NCBI RefSeq assembly: GCF_022370755.2
Contig: NZ_CP092364.2
Location: 372,001-436,000, forward strand
Reading direction: 5' to 3'
Length of the DNA: 64,000 bases
Origin: Mycolicibacterium goodii
Lineage (GTDB): Bacteria > Actinomycetota > Actinomycetes > Mycobacteriales > Mycobacteriaceae
Shown piece by piece: positions 1-9,019 of the stretch. The position numbers and the translations under genes were made by a program. Below the pieces are notes generated by a model. It was not told the DNA's origin. It searched no databases and was given only the letters and a program-made list of their open reading frames with translations. Numbering within the stretch: the first letter of the stretch is position 1; every line of letters begins with the position of its first letter.

Positions 1-1
1 G

Positions 2-1327
2 ACCGCCGGACAACAGACACGTGAGATGTCTCTGTGTGACCCGTACTTGAACAACCCAGAAGCGACACTGATGCCGCAGCCGTGGGTGAAGTGGGCCCAC
101 GAGCCCGTCCGGCCCGAGGACGTGCCTGCGGCGTTCATGCGTGCCTACGCCGTCGCCACCCAGCCGCCGGCCGGTCCGGTGTTCTTGTCCATCCCTCTGG
201 ACGACTGGAACAAACCGGCGCTGGGGCCGGCGGTGGTCAGGACGGTCAGCCACCGCGTGCAGCCAGACGCCAAGCGTCTGCACGACTTCGCCACCCGGAT
301 CAGCCGGGCGGAGCGCCCATTGTTGGTATTGGGGCCCGAAGTGGACCGCGCCGGCGCCTGGAACGCCGGTATCGCTTTCGCGGAGAAGCTGCGCGCGCCG
401 GTGCGTGGCGGCCCACTGGCGCCGAGATGCTCGTTTCCCGAGGACCATCCGCTGTACGCGGGCCCGCTGCCACTGACGATTGCGGGTGTCAACCAGGCCG
501 TGGCCGACTTCGACCTTGTCATCGTGATCGGAGCGCAGGTGTTCAGTTATTACCCCTACGTGGCGGGCGAGTACCTGCCCGAAGGAACCGACCTGCTCCA
601 GATCACCGGCGATCCCCACCTGGCCGCGGTCGCACCGGTGGGCGACAGCCTGGTCGGTGACATGAACTCTGTCCTGGAACAGCTTCTGGACCTCGTGGAG
701 GTCCCGGCTGACCGGCACGCTCCACCTGGACTGAGCCGAGACCTCAGCGGCGATCTCCCAGTGGCGTCCGCGCCGCTGCTGCCCAACGATGTCTATGCGG
801 TACTGAGCTCGGTCAAGCCAGATGACGCGGCGGTCGTCATGGAGTCCACCTCCACATTGGCGGACCTCATCCAGTGGTGGCCCACGCGGCGCGCAGGCAG
901 CTTCTTCGCCACCGGCAGCGGAGGCATCGGCTGGGGCGTACCCGCAGCGGTGGGTATCGCACTCGGCGACAGGGCCCGCGGTGTGAAGCGAACTGTCGTC
1001 GCTTCGATCGGTGACGGCTCCTTCCAGTACTCGATCCAGGCGATCTGGACCGCCGCGCAGCACAAACTTCCGATCGTGTTCGTTGTCCAGCGCAACGGCG
1101 AATACTGTGTGTTGAAGTCCTTCGCGCTTCTCGAGGAGACACCCGATGTCCCCGGCCTCGACCTACCGGGACTTGATATCGCTTCCCTTGCAACTGGTTT
1201 CGGATGTCGAACGGCCAATGTGGGCAGCACAGAAGAACTCGCCCAGGAGTTCAAGGCTGCCCTTGAGGCCGAGGGGCCGACGGTCCTCGTCGTACCGACT
1301 CGGCCGCACCTGCCGGTTCTGGGCTGA
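2..1327 (+). CDS. mdlC: Benzoylformate decarboxylase, 5'-truncated by window edge
   Basis: Thiamine-diphosphate decarboxylase that would turn benzoylformate into benzaldehyde and CO2 in the mandelate pathway. The frame is open from base 2, and the first in-frame ATG (base 26) lies inside the conserved block TAGQQTREM, so the real start and about 90 of the usual ~528 residues lie off the left edge. The central domain (about residues 90-200) and the C-terminal ThDP-binding domain are present, the latter with GDGSFQYSIQAIWTAAQ followed by an Asn a short way downstream. The block VPGLDLPGLDIASLATGFG matches benzoylformate decarboxylases better than acetolactate synthases. The next gene starts 3 bases after the stop, so this is the first visible gene of an operon with a tautomerase and a 2-hydroxyacid dehydrogenase. 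Family assignment is firm; exact substrate is inferred. Confidence 0.85.
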   Translation, partial: TAGQQTREMSLCDPYLNNPEATLMPQPWVKWAHEPVRPEDVPAAFMRAYAVATQPPAGPVFLSIPLDDWNKPALGPAVVRTVSHRVQPDAKRLHDFATRISRAERPLLVLGPEVDRAGAWNAGIAFAEKLRAPVRGGPLAPRCSFPEDHPLYAGPLPLTIAGVNQAVADFDLVIVIGAQVFSYYPYVAGEYLPEGTDLLQITGDPHLAAVAPVGDSLVGDMNSVLEQLLDLVEVPADRHAPPGLSRDLSGDLPVASAPLLPNDVYAVLSSVKPDDAAVVMESTSTLADLIQWWPTRRAGSFFATGSGGIGWGVPAAVGIALGDRARGVKRTVVASIGDGSFQYSIQAIWTAAQHKLPIVFVVQRNGEYCVLKSFALLEETPDVPGLDLPGLDIASLATGFGCRTANVGSTEELAQEFKAALEAEGPTVLVVPTRPHLPVLG

Positions 1328-1330
1328 GCG

Positions 1331-1738
1331 ATGCCGGTCTACACGTGCACCGCGGTGCAGTCGACGCTGAACGCCGACACCAAGGCGAATCTGGCCGCAG
1401 AAGTCACCAGGATCCACTCGATGATCAATCACGTTCCGAGTGCGTACGTGAACGTCGTCTTCCATGAACTACCCCCCGACGCCGTTTACACCGACGGCCA
1501 ACCTGCACAACCACTCCTGATCAACGGGTGGGTCCGCACGGGCCACCCGGAAGCCCAAAGCAGCCAGCTGGTCGCGGAGATCGCCGCAGCGGCCTCCCGG
1601 GTCACCGGCATCCCTGCCAAGCGCGTACTCGTCGTTATTCAGAACAGCCCGGCGCATCTGGCCATCGAGGGTGGAAGGGTGCTACCCGAACCTGGAGAAG
1701 AAGAAGCCTGGTTGCGAGAGCAAAAGGAGGTTGATTGA
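1331..1738 (+). CDS. Tautomerase superfamily protein, cis-CaaD-like
   Basis: A 135-residue protein of the long-chain tautomerase group that includes cis-3-chloroacrylate dehalogenase (cis-CaaD). After removal of Met the N-terminus is Pro1, the catalytic base of the superfamily. His28, Arg68 (in NGWVR) and Glu112 (in IEGGRVLP) align with cis-CaaD His28, Arg70 and Glu114. The second active-site Arg (Arg73) and Tyr103 of cis-CaaD are not conserved, so dehalogenase activity is doubtful and a keto-enol tautomerase or hydratase role on a pathway intermediate is more likely. It sits 3 bases after the decarboxylase stop and 1 base before the next start, so it is co-transcribed with both. Confidence 0.8.
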   Translation: MPVYTCTAVQSTLNADTKANLAAEVTRIHSMINHVPSAYVNVVFHELPPDAVYTDGQPAQPLLINGWVRTGHPEAQSSQLVAEIAAAASRVTGIPAKRVLVVIQNSPAHLAIEGGRVLPEPGEEEAWLREQKEVD

Positions 1739-1739
1739 G

Positions 1740-3584
1740 ATGGCGTCCCACGGTTCGCAGATCGAGCGATTCGCCGCAGCAGCCGTGGCCCATGGCGATG
1801 TGACCACGGACCGGAGCCTGCTCAGCGAACGCGGCCACGACTATTGGGGCGTCGGAGGGGTGGCGAGCCTACTACTGCGCCCGCATGGCCGCGACGACAT
1901 CGCCCCGATCATGCGACTTGCGATGGAGCACAACGTGGCAATCGTGCCGCGCGGCGGGGCGTCGAACTGCTCGGGCGGGATCATGCCCGCAGCGGGCCGC
2001 GTCCTCCTCGACCTGTCCGGCCTCGACAAGATTCTCCATATCGACACGGAAAACCATCGCGCTCGCGTGGAACCCGGTGTCATCAACGCCGATCTGCAAG
2101 CAGCATTGGCGCCGCACGGCTTGTGCTTCTCACCCGATCCGGTCTCAGCACACCTGGCCACCGTGGGCGGCAACATCATCGAAAATGCCGGTGGACCACA
2201 CGCATTGAAGTACGGCGTCACCTACAACCATGTCCTGAGCGTTGCTGTCGTCCTTCCCGACGGGACAACCGTCACCCTCGGCGCCGACGACGATGGCCCC
2301 GACCTCCTCGGTGTGTTCATCGGCTCGGAGGGAACCCTTGGCATCATCACCGAGGCCACCGTCGCCTTGCGACCGGTCGCCGACGTGACGCACAGTCTGA
2401 TGGGTGCGTTCGCCACCGCCCGTGATGCCGCCGACACCATCGCCGCGGTCATCGCCACCGGAGTGGTGCCCGCCGCCGTCGAGTGGCTTGACCGAGCTGG
2501 AATCGCTGGATTGCAGCAGTTCTACGACACCGGCTATCCGTTGGATGCCGACTCCATCGTGCTCATCGACGTCGACGGCACCGCAACCGAGGTGGCGCGC
2601 GACCAGGCGATCGTGGAACGGGTGTTGCGTCTGCGGGCGACCGAAGTGCGGACAGCCGAGGACGAGAAGGAGCGCGACGCACTGTGGTACGGCCGCCTCA
2701 ACGCCCCCAACTCGGTGGTGCAAAGCGGCAAGGGCTTCTTCATCGGCGACGTCACTGTGCCCCGTGACCGGATACCCGAGATGCAGCAAGCCATCCAAGC
2801 TACCGCCGAACGCCATTCCGACGGTCTGATGTTCATCGCGGTGTGCGGCCATGCCGGCGACGGCGACCTGCACCCCACCACGTTCTACGACAAGGGCAAT
2901 CCGCTGGCAGCGTCTGCGCTCGAAGCCGCGAACAACGAAATCATCGAAGCGGCATTGGAATTGGGCGGCACCATCACCGGCGAGCACGGTGTCGGCACTG
3001 AAAAGATCCCATTCATGACCAAGCGCTTCACGCCGGTGGAGATCGCCGCGCAACGCGCCATCAAAGAGGCCTTCGATCCTGCCGGGCTGCTCAATCCAGG
3101 AATAATGCTGCCTGAGCGATCTGCCGAAGAACCCGACACCAGTGTTTTTTGTACCGCGGTTCGCAGCGCGCTCACCGGTCGATTGACCCGCGATCCGGAC
3201 ACTCCGTTGACTGTCGGCGCAAACACCGACATCAGCATCAACCTCGGCAACCTCAGCCTCGTCGTCGGCGCCGATGCCACCGTCGCGTCGGTCAACAGAT
3301 ACCTCCACGAGCACGGAGTCGCCTGCGCCGCGGTCCCGCACGTCGGCGAAGAGCGCACCATCGGAGCGCTCGTGGCCACCGCCGTCGGAGCGGAACGAGA
3401 CCACATCAGGCACGCGTTATTGGGCGCCGACGTCACCGTCGTCGACGGGCAACAGCCTGCCCGCTTCGGTGCCGAGACCATGAAGGACGTCGCCGGATAC
3501 GACACAAAACGGCTCTACATCAGCGCACACGGCGCCTTCGGTGCACTGGTCACTCTGATCTTCAAGATCACTGTGGAGGCGTGA
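1740..3584 (+). CDS. FAD-linked 2-hydroxyacid dehydrogenase, GlcD-GlcE fusion
   Basis: A 614-residue flavoprotein of the GlcD / D-lactate dehydrogenase family; next to benzoylformate decarboxylase it probably oxidises (R)-mandelate or a similar 2-hydroxyacid. The start at 1740 has AAGGAGG 9 bases upstream; a longer frame from 1671 would run into the previous gene. Domains: FAD-binding PCMH (about residues 40-220, PRGGASNCSGG and GSEGTLGIITE), FAD-oxidase C-terminal domain (about 230-460, HAGDGDLHPT and TGEHGVGTEK). GlcD proteins normally end near LLNPGIMLP (~460), but this one continues for ~150 residues that resemble the PCMH half of GlcE (RFGAETMKDVAGYD, then GALVTLIFKI). No GlcF iron-sulfur partner lies downstream. 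Confidence 0.85.
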   Translation: MASHGSQIERFAAAAVAHGDVTTDRSLLSERGHDYWGVGGVASLLLRPHGRDDIAPIMRLAMEHNVAIVPRGGASNCSGGIMPAAGRVLLDLSGLDKILHIDTENHRARVEPGVINADLQAALAPHGLCFSPDPVSAHLATVGGNIIENAGGPHALKYGVTYNHVLSVAVVLPDGTTVTLGADDDGPDLLGVFIGSEGTLGIITEATVALRPVADVTHSLMGAFATARDAADTIAAVIATGVVPAAVEWLDRAGIAGLQQFYDTGYPLDADSIVLIDVDGTATEVARDQAIVERVLRLRATEVRTAEDEKERDALWYGRLNAPNSVVQSGKGFFIGDVTVPRDRIPEMQQAIQATAERHSDGLMFIAVCGHAGDGDLHPTTFYDKGNPLAASALEAANNEIIEAALELGGTITGEHGVGTEKIPFMTKRFTPVEIAAQRAIKEAFDPAGLLNPGIMLPERSAEEPDTSVFCTAVRSALTGRLTRDPDTPLTVGANTDISINLGNLSLVVGADATVASVNRYLHEHGVACAAVPHVGEERTIGALVATAVGAERDHIRHALLGADVTVVDGQQPARFGAETMKDVAGYDTKRLYISAHGAFGALVTLIFKITVEA

Positions 3585-3620
3585 CCTCCGCGGGGCAAGC
3601 TCACCGCTGACGGCCCTGGC

Positions 3621-4400
3621 TCACCGGTAGTGCCGGTGGTGCACCGAGATGCCCGAATGGCCGGGCGCCAGTTCGGGCCGCAGCACGAGTTCGGAGTCGT
3701 AGTCACCACCATTCTGCGTGCGGTACGGGATGGCCTCCTCCTCATCGACTGTCTCGAGTCGACGACGTAATTCTGCTGTCGCGGTGGCGAACTGAGCCCC
3801 CGAGTAGCGGTCCGCACCGTAGAGGCACATGGGTGCCAACGGGGCGATGCCGACGTACCACAACGTGCCGTGCAGCAGGGGGAAGAGCACCTGGTCGAGT
3901 TGGCCGTTGATGCCGCGCGGACCCAGCGCGGCCGGCGGGCTGCCACTCGTCAGAATCGTCAACGCCTTCGTCCCGGCCAGTGGTCCGTCGCCGTAACGCA
4001 ATGTGCGGCGGGGATTCTCGGGGTCGACGATGCCGTAGGCGAATCCCTTGACGAACACGCGGTCGATCCACCCTTTGAGGATCGCCGGGACGCTGTACCA
4101 CCACAGCGGGAACTGCAGGACGACGAGATCCGCCCATTCGAGCTTGCGTTGCTCGGCGGTGACGTCGGGACTCAGGGTGCCTGAGTGGAACGCCTGCTGC
4201 GAGGCTCGGCTCACGGAGAATCGGCCCTCCGTACCGGTGGTGTAGTCGTCACGGTCCAGCGCGGCCTTCCACTTCATCGCGTAGAGGTCCGACACCAGGT
4301 GCTCATGACCGAGTTCGTCTAGGATCCGCAGCCCTTCGGCCAGAAGCGAACTGTTCAACGACGCCTGCTCGGGGTGAGCGAACACCCATAGCACCTTCAC
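3621..4400 (-). CDS. NAD(P)H quinone oxidoreductase, flavodoxin-fold
   Basis: A 259-residue protein of the NQO1/KefF/MdaB family (Flavodoxin_2), predicted to be a cytosolic FAD or FMN enzyme reducing quinones by two electrons. Visible family features are the N-terminal beta strand and loop (VLWVFAHPEQASLNSSL), the flavin loop FPLWWYSVPAILKGWIDRV and the strand-loop LTILTSGSP. The C-terminus is about 50 residues longer than minimal members, as in NQO1 types. It is transcribed away from the GlxA-type regulator that begins 66 bases upstream, which makes that regulator the obvious controller. Quinone or nitro-compound reduction is inferred from the family. Confidence 0.85.
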   Translation of the reverse strand: MKVLWVFAHPEQASLNSSLLAEGLRILDELGHEHLVSDLYAMKWKAALDRDDYTTGTEGRFSVSRASQQAFHSGTLSPDVTAEQRKLEWADLVVLQFPLWWYSVPAILKGWIDRVFVKGFAYGIVDPENPRRTLRYGDGPLAGTKALTILTSGSPPAALGPRGINGQLDQVLFPLLHGTLWYVGIAPLAPMCLYGADRYSGAQFATATAELRRRLETVDEEEAIPYRTQNGGDYDSELVLRPELAPGHSGISVHHRHYR

Positions 4401-4466
4401 GAAATCACCTCCTCAAATCCAGGATCGCCACGCCCGCACGCAGGCACTAGTGGCCCGAGAGTCAAT

Positions 4467-5486
4467 ATGCGCAAGAATCGGGCCATGCACCGTGTGGTCG
4501 TGTTGGTTCGTGACGGCTTGATCCCACTGGAGGTCGGGATTCCGCACCGCCTGTTCGGACAGGCTCGCTCGACCCGCGGGGAACGCCTGTACGACGTCGT
4601 GACGGCGACGCTGACACGCGGCCCGGTGCGCACCGACACCGACTTCACCATCAACGTCGCCAACGGACCCGAAGTCCTGGCAGAGGCCGACACCGTCGTC
4701 ATCCCGGCATCCGACGAGGACTATGGCCCGCCCACGCAGGGACAGTTGTCCCCTGACCTCGGCACAGCGCTGTCACACGTGAGGCCCGGGGCCCGGATGG
4801 CCTCGATCTGCACGGGGTCCTTCGTGCTCGCGGCCGCCGGTTTCCTCGACGGTCGCCGGGCCACCACCCACTGGCGATCGGCCGACGACTTCCGGCGCCT
4901 GTTCCCGCACATCGAACTCGACCCGAACGTGTTGTTCACCGACTGCGACAACGTCCTCACCTCGGCCGGTGTGGCCGCAGGTCTGGACCTGTGCCTGCAC
5001 ATGATCCGGTGCGACTTCGGAGCAGCGGTGGCCAACCAGGTGGCGCGCGGCACCGTCACCCCACCGCACCGGGAAGGCGGTCAGGCGCAGTACATCCAGC
5101 GTCTGGTCCCCGAGCCCACAACCGCGGCGACCAGTGAAGCCCGTGCGTGGGCGGCCGAGCGACTCGACGCGGCCATCACCCTCGACGACATGGCCGCCGT
5201 CAGCGCGATGAGCAAGCGCACCTTCACGCGCCGGTTCCGGGAAGAGACGGGGTTGTCCCCGATGCAGTGGCTCACCGAACAGCGTCTGCACCGGGCCCGC
5301 GAACTGCTTGAGCAGACCGACTTCTCGGTCGACCGGGTCGCCGCCGAGTCCGGTCTGGGCAGCGGCACGACGATGCGCCAGCTGTTCCAGTCCGCGATGG
5401 GCGTGACGCCCAGCGCTTACCGCGCGACATTCCGGGGTCGTGGGGATCGGGCGCCTCGGTCGCGAGATGGAAAGGCTGCGGGATGA
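4467..5486 (+). CDS. GlxA-family AraC-type transcriptional regulator
   Basis: A 339-residue regulator with an N-terminal DJ-1/PfpI-like glutamine-amidotransferase fold (about residues 8-185, ASICTGSFVLAAAG around the nucleophile elbow) and a C-terminal AraC helix-turn-helix pair (about 230-320, MSKRTFTRRFREETG and GSGTTMRQLF). The elbow Cys is present, but regulators of this group usually use the domain as a sensor. An internal ATG at 4485 is an alternative start and neither has a strong ribosome site. It is divergent from the quinone reductase, so it probably controls that gene and itself from the 66-bp gap. Its stop overlaps the ATG of a short TetR-like remnant. Confidence 0.85.
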   Translation: MRKNRAMHRVVVLVRDGLIPLEVGIPHRLFGQARSTRGERLYDVVTATLTRGPVRTDTDFTINVANGPEVLAEADTVVIPASDEDYGPPTQGQLSPDLGTALSHVRPGARMASICTGSFVLAAAGFLDGRRATTHWRSADDFRRLFPHIELDPNVLFTDCDNVLTSAGVAAGLDLCLHMIRCDFGAAVANQVARGTVTPPHREGGQAQYIQRLVPEPTTAATSEARAWAAERLDAAITLDDMAAVSAMSKRTFTRRFREETGLSPMQWLTEQRLHRARELLEQTDFSVDRVAAESGLGSGTTMRQLFQSAMGVTPSAYRATFRGRGDRAPRSRDGKAAG

Positions 5487-5683
5487 TCCCGGGTTCTCGC
5501 CCGCGCGCGGCGTTACACGTTGTCATCACCGTGAGCCGCGAACGGCCGCACCTGTACCAGTTGATGTTCAGTCGGCCACCCGGCGATCGCGGGGTCATCG
5601 CGAGCGCCACGCAACAAATGTGCGATCACTTCGTCGCGATCGTCTCGCCAGCGGTGATAGGCGGCATGAATCGCCTTTCGTGA
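5483..5683 (+). pseudogene. TetR C-terminal (WHG-like) domain remnant
   Basis: A 66-codon frame overlapping the previous stop. The peptide RPHLYQLMFSRPP followed by a helix ending in CDHFVAIVSP looks like the ligand-binding half of WHG-type TetR regulators, which typically read HPxLYxLMF. No helix-turn-helix N-terminus exists in any frame upstream, because the DNA there codes for the GlxA-type regulator. I read it as a truncated remnant; translation through the overlapping ATG cannot be excluded. Confidence 0.4.
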
Positions 5684-5810
5684 TGAGCCAGCAAATCCAT
5701 TGCGGGCCTTGATAACCAGAATGTATGAACCGATAACCGGCTTAACATTCCGTTAACATCGTTGCGCCCGTTAGCCTCCCGAAAGTGCGTTTCTCATCGG
5801 GGGAGGTCCT
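5487..5810. other. Gap with TetR remnant and candidate promoter
   Basis: Besides the TetR-like remnant, this stretch holds a possible plus-strand promoter for the HPP gene: TTGATA at 5709-5714 and GATAAC at 5732-5737, separated by 17 bases. Just downstream is a small inverted repeat, TTAAC-ATTCC-GTTAA, at about 5741-5755. Nothing else was recognised. Confidence 0.3.
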
Positions 5811-6371
5811 GTGACGGAGCCGTCCGTGACTTCGGTGGAACTGCTCGAGGCGAGGGCGTCAGGGGTGTCACGGCCGAGTCGGACCAGGCGGTTTCAGAGT
5901 GCCGCCCCACCACGTCAGCGGTTGAGCGTCATCGTGGTCGAGACCGTTGTGAGCCTGGTGGCACTGGGAATCATCGCCGCGCTGACGGCGATCACCCACG
6001 ACCCGTGGTTGATCCCGCCACTTGCCGCCAGCATGGCCCTGGTGGTCGGCGGGGCGCATTTTCCGCTGTCGCAGCCCCGCAACGTCATCGGCGGTCACGT
6101 GATGTCGGCGATCGTCGGGGTCCTGGTCGGCATGACCGGTATCGACGCATTATGGGCCGGAGCCGTGGCGGGCGCGTTGGCGCTCGGAATGATGAAGCTG
6201 CTCAGGCTGTCTCACTCACCGGCAGCTGCGACCGCGATGATCGCGGTGGTTCCGGATATCCCCCGCTGGGAGTTCGTGGTGCTGGTCGGCACCGCCGCGG
6301 TGATCCTCGTCGTGGTCGGCCTGGCGGGCAACAAGCTCAACGGAGCGAAATACCCGCATTACTGGTGGTGA
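5811..6371 (+). CDS. HPP family membrane protein
   Basis: A 186-residue integral membrane protein of the HPP family. The GTG start at 5811 has GGGAGG 5 bases upstream. After a polar N-terminus of about 40 residues there are roughly four membrane spans (about 42-60, 65-85, 95-130, 152-172). HPP proteins carry short conserved loops between spans; here [13 protein letters not shown] and [12 protein letters not shown] correspond to them. Some HPP proteins are nitrite transporters in plastids and cyanobacteria, but the role in actinobacteria is not established. Its last 35 bases overlap the end of the convergent RNase HI gene. Confidence 0.8.
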   Translation: MTEPSVTSVELLEARASGVSRPSRTRRFQSAAPPRQRLSVIVVETVVSLVALGIIAALTAITHDPWLIPPLAASMALVVGGAHFPLSQPRNVIGGHVMSAIVGVLVGMTGIDALWAGAVAGALALGMMKLLRLSHSPAAATAMIAVVPDIPRWEFVVLVGTAAVILVVVGLAGNKLNGAKYPHYWW

Positions 6372-6816
6372 GGCCCACTGCCTCCTGCAGACCGCGGGTC
6401 GCGAGTTCGTCGGCCAACTCGTTGTCGCCGACGCCCGAGTGACCCTTCACCCAGAACCACTCGACCTGGTGGCGCGCGCAGGCGGCCTGCAGGCGCTGCC
6501 ACAGGTCGACGTTCTTCACGGGCTGCTTGGCCGCGGTCAGCCAGCCGTTGCGCTCCCAACCCAGCACCCACTTGGTGATGCCGTTGCGCACGTACGTGCT
6601 GTCGGTGTACAGGTGCACCGTGACAGGCCGGGTGAGTGCCTCGAGCGCCATGATCGGAGCCGTCAACTCCATGCGGTTGTTGCTCGTCACGCCGGCCTCG
6701 CCGCCGAACATCTCGCGGACGTGCTCACGGTGGCGCAGCACCGCACCCCAGCCGCCGGGACCCGGATTGGGGCGGCAGCCGCCGTCGGTGTGGATGATGA
6801 CGGGATCCTGGCTCAC
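6337..6816 (-). CDS. rnhA: Ribonuclease HI
   Basis: A 159-residue enzyme that cuts the RNA strand of RNA-DNA hybrids. The frame is open further upstream, but the GTG at 6816 gives the normal family N-terminus directly before the first catalytic strand. The D-E-D-D active site is complete: Asp in IIHTDGG, Glu in NNRMELTA, Asp in YTDSTYV and Asp in [10 protein letters not shown]. Basic handle-region residues ([11 protein letters not shown]) are present. The length equals that of stand-alone bacterial RNase HI, with no fused phosphatase domain. It overlaps the convergent HPP gene by 35 bases. Confidence 0.93.
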   Translation of the reverse strand: MSQDPVIIHTDGGCRPNPGPGGWGAVLRHREHVREMFGGEAGVTSNNRMELTAPIMALEALTRPVTVHLYTDSTYVRNGITKWVLGWERNGWLTAAKQPVKNVDLWQRLQAACARHQVEWFWVKGHSGVGDNELADELATRGLQEAVGLTTSNAGISLR

Positions 6817-6851
6817 GGTCAGAGGATAGGCAACCTCGTGGGGCAGGTGGC

Positions 6852-7484
6852 TCACCGACGCGCGGGCGGCGAGATCATCGCGGTGCGCACCGACAACCCG
6901 AGCTCGTGGTGGCGTAGCGTGGTGATCCGGCGCCCCGGCTGCACGGCGTCTTTGACCGGCATCGCATCGTCGCCGAAAAAGGCTGCGCTGGCATCGATGT
7001 CCTCGACGATGTACGTGATGCCCCACAGCGAGGACGGGTCGTCGCCCGCAGCGTCCGGTGTACCGACCACCTCGACGATCACCTCACCGAACCGGAAAAA
7101 GATCTGCCGGATCCGCTGCCCACCCAGGTCGCCATCACGTGCACGGCGCGGCGTCGCGCCGACGGCGGCCAGTGCGTCGACCGTCCGGCCCAGGTTCGAC
7201 GAGAACAGCACGACGTGGTCGATCGCGACGACGCCGTTGGCGTGGGTCGCGGGTTCCGACGGCGGCGCGTCGGACGGCGACGTCGGGATGCCGTCGAGGT
7301 CGGTCACGTGCGGGGGCAGATCCCGCAGCGACCACCCGACGATGCCTGTACCCGCCGAACGTGACGTGCCCAATCGGACGCGTACCCCGCCGACGCGGCA
7401 CTCGTCTTCATCCACCGTGAACCCCGCCCGTTCCCAGACATGCGGTGGATCGGCGATGTCGATCGAAGCGACCGTGAGGGTCAT
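6852..7484 (-). CDS. VOC-family (glyoxalase-like) protein
   Basis: A 210-residue protein with one clear vicinal-oxygen-chelate module: the [20 protein letters not shown] strand-helix at about residue 87 and EVIVEVVG with its Glu at about 135. The first ~80 residues look like a degraded companion module. VOC proteins bind a divalent metal and act as glyoxalases, dioxygenases or resistance proteins; nothing here fixes the substrate. It lies upstream of rnhA on the same strand with a 35-bp gap, so the two may share a transcript. Confidence 0.7.
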   Translation of the reverse strand: MTLTVASIDIADPPHVWERAGFTVDEDECRVGGVRVRLGTSRSAGTGIVGWSLRDLPPHVTDLDGIPTSPSDAPPSEPATHANGVVAIDHVVLFSSNLGRTVDALAAVGATPRRARDGDLGGQRIRQIFFRFGEVIVEVVGTPDAAGDDPSSLWGITYIVEDIDASAAFFGDDAMPVKDAVQPGRRITTLRHHELGLSVRTAMISPPARR

Positions 7485-7506
7485 GCATGGAGTATGGCGG
7501 GACCGC

Positions 7507-8922
7507 TCAGCGCGCGAAGTCGGCGGGGCGGAACGCGCCGTCGCGCAGCTTGCCCTCGATCTCCTCGAGGCTGCGGCCGGTCAGGTCGGGCATCCGGAAG
7601 TACACGAAAAGCCATGCGGCGACGTTGAACAGCCCGTAGAGCCACATCGCGGGTCCCACCCCGATGCCGCTGATCAGTGTCAACAGGGTCAGTGTGATGA
7701 GCAGGTTGGTGCCCCACAGCGCCGCCGACTGGGCGGCCGTGCCTGCGGGCCGCACCGCCAGCGGGTAGGTCTCCGAACCGGTCAGCCATCCCATGAGTTG
7801 CAAGCCACCCGCGTTGAACAGCATGAACACCACGAGGCACGCGACGATGAACGGCACGGACTCACGGCCGCTGTGACCCGTTGCGAACAACGCGCCCAGG
7901 ACGAACAGGCTGACGGCCGCACCCGGGATCATGATGAGGGTGAGACGGCGCCTGCCGACCTTGTCGATGATGGACAGGCCCACCAGTTGTGCCACCAGAT
8001 AGCTCACACCGAGGGCCACCGACACCTGCAGTGCGACCGACTCCGAGAAGCCGTTGTCGGTGAGGATCGTCGGCGAGTAATAGATGATCATCTCGATTCC
8101 GCTGAGCTGAGTGAAAATCGCTATGCCGCAACCAAGTATGAGCGCGGGCCGCACCCAGGACGCGCGCAGTCCTGGCCACCCGCGGGTTTTCGCGGTCTGT
8201 TCTTTGCGCACCAGTGTGGTCATCTCGTCGAGTTCGCCGTCGATGTCGTAGCCGTCGGGCCGCACGCGTTCGAGTACCTCGCGGGCCTTCTCGGGATCGC
8301 CGTCCTTGATCAGCCAGCGCGGGCTCTCGGGCAGGCGCAGCAGGAGGCCCAGCATGACCGCGGCCGGGACCGCCGCGACGCCGATCGACCAGCGCCACGG
8401 AATCTGTTCGGACGCACCGACGATCGTCGCGATCACGATGCCGACGCCGATCGCGATCTGGAAGCACAGTACGAGGCGGCCGCGGTACTTCGGCGGCGAG
8501 AGCTCCGCGACGTACATGGGAGCGGTCTGCGTGGCGCCGCCGACCGCGAACCCGAGCACCAGCCGTCCGACGGACAGCAGCACCGGGTTGGGGGAGACCG
8601 CACACCACAGCGACCCGAGCACGAACACCCCGGCGAGCATCAGCAGTGTGCCCTTGCGTCCGCGCGTCTGTGACAGGTGACTGCACACGAGTGCGCCGAT
8701 CACGGCGCCGAGCAGGATGCTCGCGGCGATCACCTGCTTCCAGGCCTCGGCGATCCCGAAGTCCTTGGTGATCTGCAGCAGAGCGCCCGAGATGATGCCC
8801 GTGTCGTAGCCGTAGAGCATGCCGGACACCGCGGATACGAGTGCGACGATGACGACCGCGCCGGTGAGTTGTCCTGGCGTCTTCGCGCGCGCGTCCGGCG
8901 AATTCTGGGTGTCGGTGCTCAT
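7507..8922 (-). CDS. MFS sugar/polyol:proton symporter
   Basis: A 471-residue inner-membrane transporter of the sugar porter family with 12 predicted spans. ATG at 8922 with AGGAG upstream is preferred over an in-frame extension to 8997. Sugar-porter signatures are visible: GYDTGIISGAL in span 1, RLVLGFAVGGATQTAPMYVAELSPPKYRGRL after span 4, PESPRWL at the end of span 6 and a PETKG-like region replaced by DLTGRSLEEIE at the C-terminus. The sequence resembles actinobacterial IolT/GlcP-type carriers, so inositol or a hexose is the likely substrate. A strong minus-strand terminator lies upstream and insulates it from the gene at 9098. Confidence 0.85.
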   Translation of the reverse strand: MSTDTQNSPDARAKTPGQLTGAVVIVALVSAVSGMLYGYDTGIISGALLQITKDFGIAEAWKQVIAASILLGAVIGALVCSHLSQTRGRKGTLLMLAGVFVLGSLWCAVSPNPVLLSVGRLVLGFAVGGATQTAPMYVAELSPPKYRGRLVLCFQIAIGVGIVIATIVGASEQIPWRWSIGVAAVPAAVMLGLLLRLPESPRWLIKDGDPEKAREVLERVRPDGYDIDGELDEMTTLVRKEQTAKTRGWPGLRASWVRPALILGCGIAIFTQLSGIEMIIYYSPTILTDNGFSESVALQVSVALGVSYLVAQLVGLSIIDKVGRRRLTLIMIPGAAVSLFVLGALFATGHSGRESVPFIVACLVVFMLFNAGGLQLMGWLTGSETYPLAVRPAGTAAQSAALWGTNLLITLTLLTLISGIGVGPAMWLYGLFNVAAWLFVYFRMPDLTGRSLEEIEGKLRDGAFRPADFAR

Positions 8923-8984
8923 CGATCGCGCTCCTGAGGTCGAGTGGGGCCTCAGGTTGTTACCCGTTGTATAGAAAAACAAAA

Positions 8985-9019
8985 CAATCGGCCGCACGGG
9001 AAAATTGTGCGGCCGATTG
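8985..9019 (-). terminator. Intrinsic terminator, minus strand
   Basis: A perfect 13-bp stem (8985-8997 with 9007-9019) encloses a 9-base loop. Read on the minus strand the stem is followed by a T-rich run (TTTTGTTTTT, 8984-8975). It ends transcription of the small secreted-protein gene 80 bases upstream on that strand. A stem with a long U tract is uncommon in mycobacteria. Confidence 0.85.

Noticed and set aside
2145..3413. Long minus-strand open frame (422 codons) opposite the GlcD-type gene
   Set aside because: Typical high-GC shadow of a real gene; no family pattern, His/Asp/Gly-biased composition. The same holds for the long frames opposite cheR (13693-15426), pgi (49162-50817) and pcrA (54986-57058).
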